Translations under genes and position numbers: made by a program | Notes under the pieces: generated by a model | Database searches by the model: none | What the model was told of the DNA's origin: nothing | What the model saw: the letters and a program-made list of their open reading frames with translations, nothing else | Part shown: piece by piece, positions 38,043 through 46,610 of the stretch | Layout of the letters: each line of letters starts with the position of its first letter | Position numbering within the stretch: the stretch's first letter is position 1 | NCBI RefSeq assembly: GCF_030068615.1 | Contig: NZ_JASJOC010000002.1 | Span: 310,001-374,000 of the forward strand | From: Halostagnicola sp. A-GB9-2 | Lineage (GTDB): Archaea; Halobacteriota; Halobacteria; Halobacteriales; Natrialbaceae | Length of the DNA stretch: 64,000 nucleotides | Reading direction: 5' to 3'

Positions 38043-38557
38043 ACTCGGCGTGATGTCCTCGAGCGGGACATCGCAACCAGGTTTGAGTGGCGGTCCCGTC
38101 TTCGCCTCGCCGTCGGAATCTTTCTCATTATAACGCATTCGTCGGGTTTTCCAACGGACGACTCCAACTCTCGTACCGATCCGCGAGCGAGAGTGAGCGG
38201 TCCCACGAGCGGCTGTCGACGAGCTGTGAGAGAATCCAAAATGGATACTGGCATTTCTGCAGATCGGTTTTCTTTCGTCTCGAGCGCGTTTAGGAACTCC
38301 ACTTCCGCAGTGAGCCGGTCAGTCCGTGACAGATCGGATTCGTTGCCTCGAGTGAGGAGTTGGTCACTTCGGAGTGAAAGTCCATCACACGGAAACTGGG
38401 TACGGATTGTATTCGCGAATTCCATCCCGCTGGGAATTGCGCCGCTCGTATCTGCTTCCGGCGTTATAGTGGTTTCAATCACTGTCAAATACTGGTGAAA
38501 ATGATCTGGGTTATCACTATCGCGGGTACCGAGCACGTCTGACAGCTGGTAGTGTAG

Positions 38558-38630
38558 ACTGTCGGCTGTACCTATGGAAAGATTCTCTCCCCCGAGGCGA
38601 TGAGAATCGTGACAACGTACAGCCGACAGT
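38558..38630. repeat. Nested palindromic element, copy A (73 bp)
   Basis: Outer arms ACTGTCGGCTGTAC (38558-38571) and GTACAGCCGACAGT (38617-38630) are perfect 14-bp complements. Inner arms GATTCTC (38581-38587) and GAGAATC (38602-38608) frame a loop TCCCCCGAGGCGAT. A related copy lies at 54624-54699. No flanking target duplication is evident. It resembles a small non-autonomous mobile element or a structured RNA/protein site. Confidence 0.85.
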
Positions 38631-38641
38631 ATTACAACACA

Positions 38642-38699
38642 TCTCACGGATGAACTGATCGTACCGGAAGCGCTGATCTATCGTTTGACATCCGTGAGA
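38642..38699. repeat. Second inverted repeat beside copy A (58 bp)
   Basis: TCTCACGGATG (38642-38652) pairs perfectly with CATCCGTGAGA (38689-38699) around a 36-nt spacer. It starts 12 nt after copy A, but no equivalent is next to copy B, so it is a separate element. Confidence 0.75.
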
Positions 38700-38856
38700 G
38701 AACGGAGCCGTAGAACCGCTTTATGTCCCACTTATCCATGTATTAGATCTCGCCAGCTTCGATAACACGGTGATAATGAGACAGAGGTATGAACGTCGTT
38801 AGAACCTCCGGTGCAACCAAATACGGGACGAGACGCGAGAATAAGACGTCTGCTAC

Positions 38857-39849
38857 TTACTCGAGTTCAATCGGAAGTGGGAGCGATTGATCGGCGGTAT
38901 CAACTGCTGGGTCGGACGGGGAATCACCTTCGTAAAGCAATAATACCAGTCGGTGTTGTTCACCGTCCGCCGATGGCGTGATCTCCAGTGGTTGTTCGTG
39001 CGTTTCACCCTCGGAAACGCTCACTGTTTCGTTGGTGAGTTCTGCTTCCGATTCGACCGTCACCTCGTCACCGTCGCCGTACTCGACCTGTTGAATGAGT
39101 GCAACGACGGTATACGTCCGATCGCCGTTCTCCTGGTTCGTAATCGAAATCGGCACTTCCTGTGGCTCGCCTGCAGTGAACGTCGACTCGTACATCGTTT
39201 CCGTCTCACCGTCGAGGTCTGATGTTTCGACTGAAAATTCGGTAAACCCGTCCGGTTGTACCGGATTAGCAACGGCGAATCCGGCACTGGCAATCAATAG
39301 GATGAGACCAAACGCAATCGCGATATTGTACGGTCGCGTATTTGTTCGGTTGTACGGGGTCGATTGATCCTGTCTAATAATGGGTGGGACGATTACGCGA
39401 GTTGGTTCGAACCGGTGGGCTGGCGAAAGCTGATACCGGGAAAGGACTCCGATAAGCGCGAGACAGATCGTCAACAATGAAATCCCGAAAAGTACTGGTT
39501 CGGCGGTCACACCCCATGGGGTTACGGTCGTAATGAGGGCAATTCCGGGAACGAGAGCGACACTGAAAGCAATCGACAAAATGAAGCGTTCTGTGGGCTT
39601 AATACCGCCGCTGAGCAGTGCAGATTTATCGAACCCCGTTTGTTCTTCGTCGAACGAGTGTTGTTCTCCACTCGCATCACCGGGAAAGAGAGCCGCTACG
39701 AGGGCGTATCCGGGGAATAAGAGAACGAGTGGTATCGCTAACAGGACCCGAATAGCGCCCGAAATACCGCTAAACAGGCCGAGGGCGACGGCTCCAGTAG
39801 CTGCAACGAGAAGTGCGAGGTCGAGAAACCACCAGTCGGTGTCACTCAT
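38857..39849 (-). CDS. DUF1616 membrane protein
   Basis: The 330-residue protein begins at ATG 39849 (MSDTDWW), supported by an ATAATAAACC TATA element about 25-35 nt upstream. About five helices come in the N-terminal 200 residues with the LFPGYALVAALFP and PTERFILSIAFSVAL motifs typical of DUF1616. The C-terminal 130 residues form an exposed beta-rich domain with a NARF/CARDB-like EPQEVPISITNQENGDRTYT segment. DUF1616 proteins occur repeatedly in archaeal surface-glycan loci; the mechanism is not known. Confidence 0.85.
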   Translation of the reverse strand: MSDTDWWFLDLALLVAATGAVALGLFSGISGAIRVLLAIPLVLLFPGYALVAALFPGDASGEQHSFDEEQTGFDKSALLSGGIKPTERFILSIAFSVALVPGIALITTVTPWGVTAEPVLFGISLLTICLALIGVLSRYQLSPAHRFEPTRVIVPPIIRQDQSTPYNRTNTRPYNIAIAFGLILLIASAGFAVANPVQPDGFTEFSVETSDLDGETETMYESTFTAGEPQEVPISITNQENGDRTYTVVALIQQVEYGDGDEVTVESEAELTNETVSVSEGETHEQPLEITPSADGEQHRLVLLLYEGDSPSDPAVDTADQSLPLPIELE

Positions 39850-40237
39850 ATGGCTATCTACGGTCGGCTCACGGTTTATTATCACCCCTGTAAGCCCGGT
39901 AAATCAGGGGGTGCTTGGAGGTCTCTTTTCGGAATTATATAACGCATCTGGCAATAATATGAGCTATAAGTGTTTCGCCGGTTCTGTACCGTTTCAAAAT
40001 TAAGAACGTCCATAAATTCAGTAGTAATGTCGGTACGGATCATATGGAGATACCATGGAATAATTTTTAGCTCGAGTGTCGTATGGTCCGGTTATTTGGA
40101 CGTTACAGGTCCGTAATCGAGAGTATAAAATGGGCAAAAAACAAATTCGCATTGATGAACTGAATGAAAATAGATTCTCAAAAGATGTACGGTTCCAATC
40201 CTTTATTATCTCCTTCTGATTAGTGAGAATCACCACG
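39850..40237. other. AT-rich divergent promoter region
   Basis: AT-rich DNA between the divergent DUF1616 and DUF7344-like genes. Core promoters are visible at both ends: ATAATAAACC for the left gene, and TTTATTATC at 40202-40210 for the right. Nothing else is supported. Confidence 0.45.
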
Positions 40238-40828
40238 ATGGAATCGACATATATCAGTTCGGAAGAACAGGGGGAACCGGATATGGATAACGAGGGTGAA
40301 AGCAGTTCGGAGAACGATACCTTCCCTAAAGACGAAATATTCCACCTACTGCAAAATGAACGCAGACGGCTGGTACTGGAGTATCTACGTCAAACTGAAG
40401 GCCCAGTCCGTATGCGAGACGTTGCAGAACAGGTTGCGGCATGGGAACACGAAACAACCGTTGAAGAACTGACTTCCACCCAGCGCCAACGCGTGTACAT
40501 CCCGCTGTACCAATCCCACCTCTCGAAACTCGATAAGGCGGGAATAATCGACTACCAACAGAACCGCGGAATCGTCGAACGGAAACCGCTCGCAGACGAG
40601 GTCGACCGGTACCTTCAGGTGGACCCAGTTACCGAACCGACAGCTGACAACGAAGCCGAGCAGCGAGGCTGGGATGACGGGTACATCGGCGCAACTGTCC
40701 TCTGTTATGTAATACTTCTGGGGGCGGTGTTCGAAATGCCGATCATCTCGGTCTTCTCGGGAATCGGCCTCAGCGCACTTATGCTGTTGCTTTTCACCCT
40801 GATGACTGCTCGCCGCTTTTTCAACTAA
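40238..40828 (+). CDS. DUF7344-like protein with two C-terminal membrane helices
   Basis: The 196-residue protein begins at ATG 40238; the TTTATTATC TATA element about 30 nt upstream fits a leaderless start. An N-terminal acidic tail precedes a winged-helix-like domain (EIFHLLQNERRRLVLEYLRQ, RMRDVAEQVAAWE, YIPLYQSHLSKLDKAGIIDY), then two helices in the last 45 residues (IGATVLCYVILLGAVF and ISVFSGIGLSALMLLLF). It is a probable membrane-tethered regulator and is convergent with a relative 32 nt away. Confidence 0.8.
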   Translation: MESTYISSEEQGEPDMDNEGESSSENDTFPKDEIFHLLQNERRRLVLEYLRQTEGPVRMRDVAEQVAAWEHETTVEELTSTQRQRVYIPLYQSHLSKLDKAGIIDYQQNRGIVERKPLADEVDRYLQVDPVTEPTADNEAEQRGWDDGYIGATVLCYVILLGAVFEMPIISVFSGIGLSALMLLLFTLMTARRFFN

Positions 40829-40860
40829 CCACGTAGCGGTCTCGCTACTGAGAGCGACGA

Positions 40861-41247
40861 TTAGATAATAACGAACAGAACAACCAACAGCGTAATCGAA
40901 ACGGCCCCGACGAACGCTCGAGAAACGAGTTGATCGTTCGGTCGGTCAGGCCCGAGAACTGTGATGGTCCCACGTTCCGGATCGAAGTCGATGTCTCCAG
41001 CGTCGTCGAGCGCGGGGAGTCGTTCCTGGTGGAGCCGTTCGTGGACATCTGCCCAGGTGTCGACTGAGGGGTCTGCTGGATGTACGAGATAATCGACAAC
41101 TTCGTCGACAGTAACTGGGGTCGTCAGTTCCTCAAGTGTCGAAAGTAGAATAAGATCTGACGCGGGGATGAAATCAGTTGCTGTCGTTGCGGAATCCTGG
41201 TCCCCTTGTTCGGAATATTTCAGTTCCTTTTCACTCGTCAGACGCAT
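40861..41247 (-). CDS. DUF7344-like protein with one C-terminal membrane helix
   Basis: The 128-residue protein has a divergent winged-helix-like domain (LILLSTLEELTTPVTVDEVVDYL, then WADVHERLHQERLPALDDAGDIDFD) and ends in a single helix (FVGAVSITLLVVLFVII). A TATA-like ACTTATACAC lies about 25 nt upstream of the ATG, fitting leaderless translation. It converges on the longer DUF7344-like gene, so the two may influence each other's expression. Tail-anchored regulator is the best guess. Confidence 0.75.
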   Translation of the reverse strand: MRLTSEKELKYSEQGDQDSATTATDFIPASDLILLSTLEELTTPVTVDEVVDYLVHPADPSVDTWADVHERLHQERLPALDDAGDIDFDPERGTITVLGPDRPNDQLVSRAFVGAVSITLLVVLFVII

Positions 41248-41497
41248 GTTTCACGTTAAATCTTCGTGGTGTATAAGTATTCCCACGCTTCACCGGTGTT
41301 TCTTGAGAAATGGTAGCAAGATAGACCGTTTCACACCATCTATCATGGTTAATCATTTTAGTCCAAGTGGATTATACAACATCGTCGACTTGCGAATCCT
41401 CAACCGTTGCCGAAGCGATCAAACCCGGTAACCTACTCCATCTTACTCATCCGACGCTTCGTTCATTCCGCCAGAACGGATACTTCGCTTCAAAATG

Positions 41498-43192
41498 CTA
41501 CAGAGAAGGTGTATTCGACGGGGCCAACCAGGGCGAGAGCATTTCTTTTCTGTTCGACCAGATGCCCAGCCAGCGTTGGATATCGTTGATTCGGAGTTTA
41601 TGCCTCGCCGGAAGCGGATGAGTGCACTCGAGTTCGGGGAGGAGGCGTTGATCGAACTCGTACTGGTCAAACAGAACGTCACGGTTCGGCCAAGGGGGAT
41701 CGAACGAGGAGAGAAACGGGGTCTTTCGCCGGACGAAGCTCTCCGCTTCGTTGAGGAGTTCCGTATCGTGGGGCCTGTCTGGTGGACGGTGTCGGAGCAC
41801 GTTTTCGTCGATTCGTTTGAACGCGCGAAGGAACGTTTCCGTCGTCCGATACTCCGGTGGAGTCTGTAGATGCCACTCGACTAGCTCGGCGTCTGTAGCC
41901 AGAAATCCCGTAAAGAAATGATCCGAAAGGTGGTTGTGAAACGGTATCGACGGCTGGTTCGCTATTCCACAACCGGTAAGCTCGTTCTGCGGTTGATCGG
42001 CTCGGTCTGCAATCGAGTCGACCGCCTCACCGACCGTTTCTCTGACGTAGGTTTCGACATCGTGATCGAAGGACATCCGATCGGCGAGGTCGAGACTCGC
42101 TTCGGGGATATACCCGAACCGCTCGAGCAGGACTTCGACCGGGTCGGGGTTCGAATTCAGCCGATCGAAGCAGATCCGTTTTCCGAGTACGTCGATTCCG
42201 GCCTGTTCGGTAAAGTGGCCACGAAAAAACGTATCGCAGAGGAGCCCGTGATGTATCGTATCGACGCTTATCTGGTCGGTGTATCCGGCGTGGTGGATAT
42301 GCAGTGATTCTTTGATCCCCTGCGAGTAGCGAACTTTCGATTCGTGTGCGCGCAAGTACCGCTCGTCGGGTGGAAACGAGGTATGAGTTACGTCGTACTG
42401 CTCCGCGAGGCGTTTTGCACCGGTGACTTCCTGTCCCTCGGGATACCCCACGGTATAACACTGTTCGATGTCCGGGAGTTGCGACAGAAGGATACGCGAA
42501 TCGTATCCGGCTGAAAGAAGGAGTCCGCTCGTTCCCGGCAGTTTCGACCGCCTGTCGATCGCCCGCTCGAGCCGATCCGCAAGTTCCTGAACGTAGTCGA
42601 AGTTCCGAGGTTTGTAGACGAATCGGTCTAACTGGGTGACCGAATCCGAGGTGAGCTGGCTATCCAGCGGCAGTCGGAAGAGCTCTTCGACCCACGTTTT
42701 CTCCCCGAGTGTCACGCCGAGGTGAAGAAAATCAAGTACGCCGTCCCGGTGAAGTTTGGGCGAGGCGAGCGTTCGGCCGACTTCGCTGGCATCGGTTCCG
42801 AAGACTCGCACACTGGGTCCATCCGTATAAAAACAGGACCGCGACCGAACCATATCGGTGGCGACGAACGCCTGATCAGTGGAATCAGCATCGAGAACCG
42901 CGAGATACGACCCGTTGAGGTTTCGAAGTGCGTCTTCCCCCTCGGTCGAATACTGCTCAAGTAGCCAGCGCGCGGCGTTTGACTCCTCGCCCGGGACGTA
43001 CGCTTCTCCCCAGATGAGACAGATACCGTTTTCATCGCTGTACGTCGCGCTCCAGCCGGGTGCTCCGAGACCGGAGTCTCTGATCCCCGCAGTTATCGTT
43101 TTTCCTTCGAGGATTTCGTCGAATTCGTCGTCCGATCTGAATCGCTTGAACGTCTCGATACCGCCAAATACGCCGAAGAGTTCCTTGTTCAT
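41498..43192 (-). CDS. Asparagine-synthase-related amidotransferase lacking the glutaminase Cys
   Basis: The 564-residue protein has an AsnB-type layout. The N-terminal 190 residues look like the Ntn glutaminase domain, but the protein starts MNKELFGVFGG with no Cys at position 2, so glutamine hydrolysis should be absent. The synthetase half has the PP-loop as LLSAGYDSRILL (near residue 225; S-A-G-x-D-S rather than S-G-G-x-D-S) and a C-terminal helical part. Relatives in O-antigen loci amidate uronic acids. The dehydrogenase at 32.5 kb would make such acids, so a uronamide-forming role using ammonia is a reasonable inference. Confidence 0.82.
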   Translation of the reverse strand: MNKELFGVFGGIETFKRFRSDDEFDEILEGKTITAGIRDSGLGAPGWSATYSDENGICLIWGEAYVPGEESNAARWLLEQYSTEGEDALRNLNGSYLAVLDADSTDQAFVATDMVRSRSCFYTDGPSVRVFGTDASEVGRTLASPKLHRDGVLDFLHLGVTLGEKTWVEELFRLPLDSQLTSDSVTQLDRFVYKPRNFDYVQELADRLERAIDRRSKLPGTSGLLLSAGYDSRILLSQLPDIEQCYTVGYPEGQEVTGAKRLAEQYDVTHTSFPPDERYLRAHESKVRYSQGIKESLHIHHAGYTDQISVDTIHHGLLCDTFFRGHFTEQAGIDVLGKRICFDRLNSNPDPVEVLLERFGYIPEASLDLADRMSFDHDVETYVRETVGEAVDSIADRADQPQNELTGCGIANQPSIPFHNHLSDHFFTGFLATDAELVEWHLQTPPEYRTTETFLRAFKRIDENVLRHRPPDRPHDTELLNEAESFVRRKTPFLSSFDPPWPNRDVLFDQYEFDQRLLPELECTHPLPARHKLRINDIQRWLGIWSNRKEMLSPWLAPSNTPSL

Positions 43193-43489
43193 CGTCTATA
43201 ACCACCTCAGTGGACGAGCGAGCGGCGTTCGACAGTCACTGTGGCTGGTACCCCCGTCCAGTGAGCACCCGAGAGCGTGCACCTCGTTGTCTAAACTTCG
43301 GTGAAGCGACCATTAATTATGACTTAGTTAAGGGCTCAAACGGCCGGAAATCGATTCGTTCTCGAATGTGAGCCTCATTATTCCGCAGATTCCCAACAGC
43401 GACGCCCTCGAACTGTCGACGCGCTCTGCCCAGCGTTCGACTATTGGATCTATAATAATGGGGCCTGTGGCGGTACAATCGACTCAGCA

Positions 43490-44818
43490 ATGACACGTAG
43501 ACGAGCAACGCGACGACGAATCCTTGCCCTCTCAGGAACAGCAGCTGCCGCGGGTCTTGCGGGTTGTAGCGAGCGGATAGACGACGTTACGAACGGATCT
43601 GACGACTCGAATGGAGAGTCCTCGGACGAACAGACTGCCTCCGCCCTCTCGGAAGGCGTTCCATCACTCGAAACGGAATACAACAGTCGAGAAGAGTACG
43701 CGGACCCGGGAGAGTCCTTCGACGATTTCGAAGACGTCGAGCCGTGGGAGGTTATCGAAGGGGAAGGCGAGGCCGACGAGGATCACGTCTTCGCCGGCGA
43801 CCAGAGTCTGAAGCTGAACTCGGACGGTGAGGACAACATCCTCGTCGAACGTGACGTCGACGACGAGGACTTTACGGACCAAGATATTTCGTTCGCCGTT
43901 CGGACGACTACACCCGATAATATAACCATCAACGTCCATCTCGTCGATCGGCTCGGCGACGAAAAGATCTACTCGCTTCGTGAGATTACCTACCGCGAAC
44001 CGGACGTCGGCTGGTTCCGATCGAGCCCCGGCGTGTTCGAGGAAACAGAGATCGAACCGGATCTCGGGCAGTTAGATCGAATCGAACTTCACGTCTTGCA
44101 CTCGATGGACGAAGCCGAAGTGTGGATCGACGATATGCGCACGCACGATACCCCTGATCAGGGATATGTCATCCTGTGCTGGGACGATGGGTCCACCGAC
44201 TACTACGAGACCGCATCGCCACTCCACGACGAGTACGAATTTTCGACCGTCCAGGCACCGGTCCCCCGTTGGACCGAGGAAGGGCGAGACGGAATCATGT
44301 CGGTATCACAGCTCCAGGAACGACAGGATGAGGGCGATCAAATCGTCGTCCACGGGACACACAGCCCGCTTCACGAGATCGAAGACGAAGACGACCTCGA
44401 GGCCCGACTCGGCGGAGACAAGAACTGGTTCATCGAGCACGGCTTCGAGGGTGCAAATTACATCGTCTACCCGCACAACAGCTACGATCAAACGAGCCTC
44501 GAGTACATTACCGACTACCACTACTGTGGCGGCTTCAACCAGGCCGGGAACGTCAACACGACGGGGGTCTACGGCTTCGATCCGCTTGCGTTGCCCCGAA
44601 CGATCGGTCACGACCTCGATATCGCGACGCGCTGTATCGACCTCGTCGAGAAGCACAACCAGTGTTCGATCCTGAACTTCCACACGTTCGAGGCGGATAA
44701 TACGATGGATGAAGACGACTACGAGGAGCTACTCGAGTACATTGACGATTCCGACGTTGAGGTCATCACGTTCGACGAACTCTGGGAGATGCGAACGTCA
44801 GTCCACTTCGACAACTAA
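43490..44818 (+). CDS. Exported lipoprotein polysaccharide deacetylase (NodB-like)
   Basis: The 442-residue protein has a twin-arginine signal with lipobox (RRRILALSG ... GLAGC), so it should be folded inside, exported by Tat and lipid-anchored. After an acidic linker comes a jelly-roll-like domain (about 65-205), then the NodB domain with the metal aspartates in LCWDDGS near 228 and the metal histidines in HGTHSPLH near 285. These catalytic motifs are intact. A CTATAATAAT TATA element at about 43450 gives a near-leaderless start. It probably removes acetyl groups from the surface glycan. Confidence 0.87.
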   Translation: MTRRRATRRRILALSGTAAAAGLAGCSERIDDVTNGSDDSNGESSDEQTASALSEGVPSLETEYNSREEYADPGESFDDFEDVEPWEVIEGEGEADEDHVFAGDQSLKLNSDGEDNILVERDVDDEDFTDQDISFAVRTTTPDNITINVHLVDRLGDEKIYSLREITYREPDVGWFRSSPGVFEETEIEPDLGQLDRIELHVLHSMDEAEVWIDDMRTHDTPDQGYVILCWDDGSTDYYETASPLHDEYEFSTVQAPVPRWTEEGRDGIMSVSQLQERQDEGDQIVVHGTHSPLHEIEDEDDLEARLGGDKNWFIEHGFEGANYIVYPHNSYDQTSLEYITDYHYCGGFNQAGNVNTTGVYGFDPLALPRTIGHDLDIATRCIDLVEKHNQCSILNFHTFEADNTMDEDDYEELLEYIDDSDVEVITFDELWEMRTSVHFDN

Positions 44819-44907
44819 TCCGTTGTGACATCCACCCTGCCCTGAAAGGCGAGGCTGTGTCCCTGTTCCTCACAGAACTCGGCAAAAAAATTACGCCGGG
44901 GTGCGGT

Positions 44908-46101
44908 TCACTCCGTCGAGAGGGTTATCTTCGTTTTTCCGGTTGCGCCGGTCTCGTCGACGACGCGAAGGCCGACCGAGTACTCGCCGTCTTTGGCGAT
45001 CGTCACGTCTATCGTTTCGCCAGTTTTATTGTACTGATCGGCGCTGTAAACGCTCCACTCGTATGCCTCGATTGCCTCGTTCGGCGTTTCGGCGCAGGTC
45101 CCATCGAGCGTGACGGTCTGTCCGGGCTCGAGCGAGTGGTCTTTGGCTCCCGCCGGATCGGTCTCGATTTCAGCGGTCGGCGAGTCCGAGGCGTCATCGT
45201 CGGTTTGCTCGTCCTCGGTGAACTCATCGTCTTCGTCGGCAGATTCTTCGTCTTCGTCGATATCATCACCGGATCCGTGTCCATTGTCCGGCTCCTCCTC
45301 CGGGAAGAGGGCGTCTTCGACCAGGCGTTCGACGATCACTGATTGCCACTCGACGCGCGTCTCGAGGTCGTGATCGGTCGAGAGCGTTTCGACCAGGAAC
45401 GCGTCGGCGTCGAGATCGCGAGTCGCTTTGTGAACGAGCAGTCCGCTCGGCTCGACCCCCGAACGGGTGAAGTTGCCGATCTCGAATAATGGATCTGACT
45501 CGTCGACGTATTCGCCGTTGACGTGGTCGACTGCGTCCTGTGCAGTTGTCGTGGCATCGGGCGAGTTCGACCGGAAAATCGCCTGGCCAACACCATCGAC
45601 GGGATCGCCCGCGTAGATACCCGTCGACTCGTGGAGATCAATAACGATATCCGGCTCGTTCTCGAGGACGACGTCCCAGAGTCCCCGTGCGAGTTCAGTC
45701 TGTGGCTCGCTACTCTCGGGGAACTGCCGATTGAGGTCGACACCGTCAGCGCCGGCACGACCTTGCTGATCGACCGCTGTCGCGTTCGCTTCGGGAATCG
45801 TGACGAGCGTTCCGGCGTCGATCGCCCACTTGGCGATCTCGTTTGCAGTTGCGTATCCGGCGACCTCGTTCCCGTGAACGCCGCCGACGACGAGAACGGT
45901 CGGTCCATCCGCCTGCGCTTCCGTCGTATAGACCGTAGTTTCGTGGTCAGTTCCTTCGAGAATGACGTGTGAATCACGAGAGACGGATTCGTCGCCATCC
46001 ACTTCGTCGTCTGCAGATGTCGTCGCAATACCAGCACCTGTAATCGCACTCCCGGCCACAAGCGCTAGCGTAGATCTTCGCGAAAGCGTATCTCGGAGCA
46101 T
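44908..46101 (-). CDS. Exported aspartoacylase/succinylglutamate-desuccinylase-like zinc enzyme
   Basis: The 397-residue protein has a Tat-like signal (LSRRSTLALVAGSAITGAG). The M14-type catalytic domain (about 50-265) shows zinc ligands His and Glu in GGVHGNEVAG, a substrate arginine in GVDLNRQFP, the third ligand in IDLHEST, and a C-terminal catalytic Glu in LVETLS. An acidic linker follows and then a C-terminal PKD-like beta domain (about 310-397). These enzymes cleave amide-linked acyl groups from amino acids or peptides. Outside the cell it could process an amino-acid or peptide modification; the substrate is unknown. Confidence 0.83.
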   Translation of the reverse strand: MLRDTLSRRSTLALVAGSAITGAGIATTSADDEVDGDESVSRDSHVILEGTDHETTVYTTEAQADGPTVLVVGGVHGNEVAGYATANEIAKWAIDAGTLVTIPEANATAVDQQGRAGADGVDLNRQFPESSEPQTELARGLWDVVLENEPDIVIDLHESTGIYAGDPVDGVGQAIFRSNSPDATTTAQDAVDHVNGEYVDESDPLFEIGNFTRSGVEPSGLLVHKATRDLDADAFLVETLSTDHDLETRVEWQSVIVERLVEDALFPEEEPDNGHGSGDDIDEDEESADEDDEFTEDEQTDDDASDSPTAEIETDPAGAKDHSLEPGQTVTLDGTCAETPNEAIEAYEWSVYSADQYNKTGETIDVTIAKDGEYSVGLRVVDETGATGKTKITLSTE

Positions 46102-46610
46102 TCCATCCGATGCTTTCGACAGGTTCCTGTTTGTTATCGTGAGTATAGTCTGTGAGGGACAATATTTTAATTCGTTTAAATATGAAATGTAAATAGTGTT
46201 GTAGTGGATTTTATCCTCTGATTTTGATTATGTAACTGTTGTCCTCCGGAGGGATGACAAGTATATAACAGACGCCGTACCGTTCGTCGAACCGTCGAAC
46301 CGCGGACCGTCACCCGGTTGGATTCGAACTGCTTTTGTAGCCGGTGAAAGAGGCGGGGATCGGACGGCCCAACGGCCCGCTTCCCGCTGATCTATTTGAT
46401 TCGAACGATGCGCTGGAAATCGTTCCCGTAGTTGTCTACCGGCTTCTCGAGGTCGGGGAACAGCCGACTCAAGTCAAAATTCCGTAACGTTACAGCCAGA
46501 GCTTGCGTCGAACGGACGTTGGTTCGGTTGATTCCCAACGGATGGTCTACGAGAACGCGGCGTCAACTCGTTCAGACCAACCCGGACAAGAGTTGGTCAC
46601 ATGGTGTCGA
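46102..46610. other. Spacer with a small palindrome, no gene
   Basis: No supported reading frame. A nested palindrome, TTGTC-CTCCGGAGGGAT-GACAA at 46239-46260, contains CCTCCGGAGG and lies directly beside GTATATAACA at 46261-46270. It may be an operator or terminator hairpin. The AT-rich DNA at 46165-46195 next to the aspartoacylase-like gene may hold its promoter. Confidence 0.4.

Larger units (their letters stand above)
38043..38856. other. Spacer with two palindromes and a doubtful 222-codon frame
   Basis: The stretch follows the GT-C-like gene and precedes the 3' end of the DUF1616 gene. It carries the nested palindrome at 38558-38630 and another at 38642-38699. A 222-codon frame runs on the minus strand from 38647 to 37979, but its composition lacks the acidic bias of the surrounding genes, it reads through the palindrome and overlaps the upstream gene's end. 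I therefore do not call it. Confidence 0.45.

Noticed and set aside
37979-38647. 222-codon minus-strand frame in the spacer after the GT-C-like gene
   Set aside because: It lacks the acidic composition of real genes here, overlaps the end of the upstream gene, reads through the spacer, and shows no domain.
46321-46410. tRNA-like stretch with GATTCGAAC near 46.3-46.4 kb
   Set aside because: No acceptor stem or anticodon arm can be formed around it.
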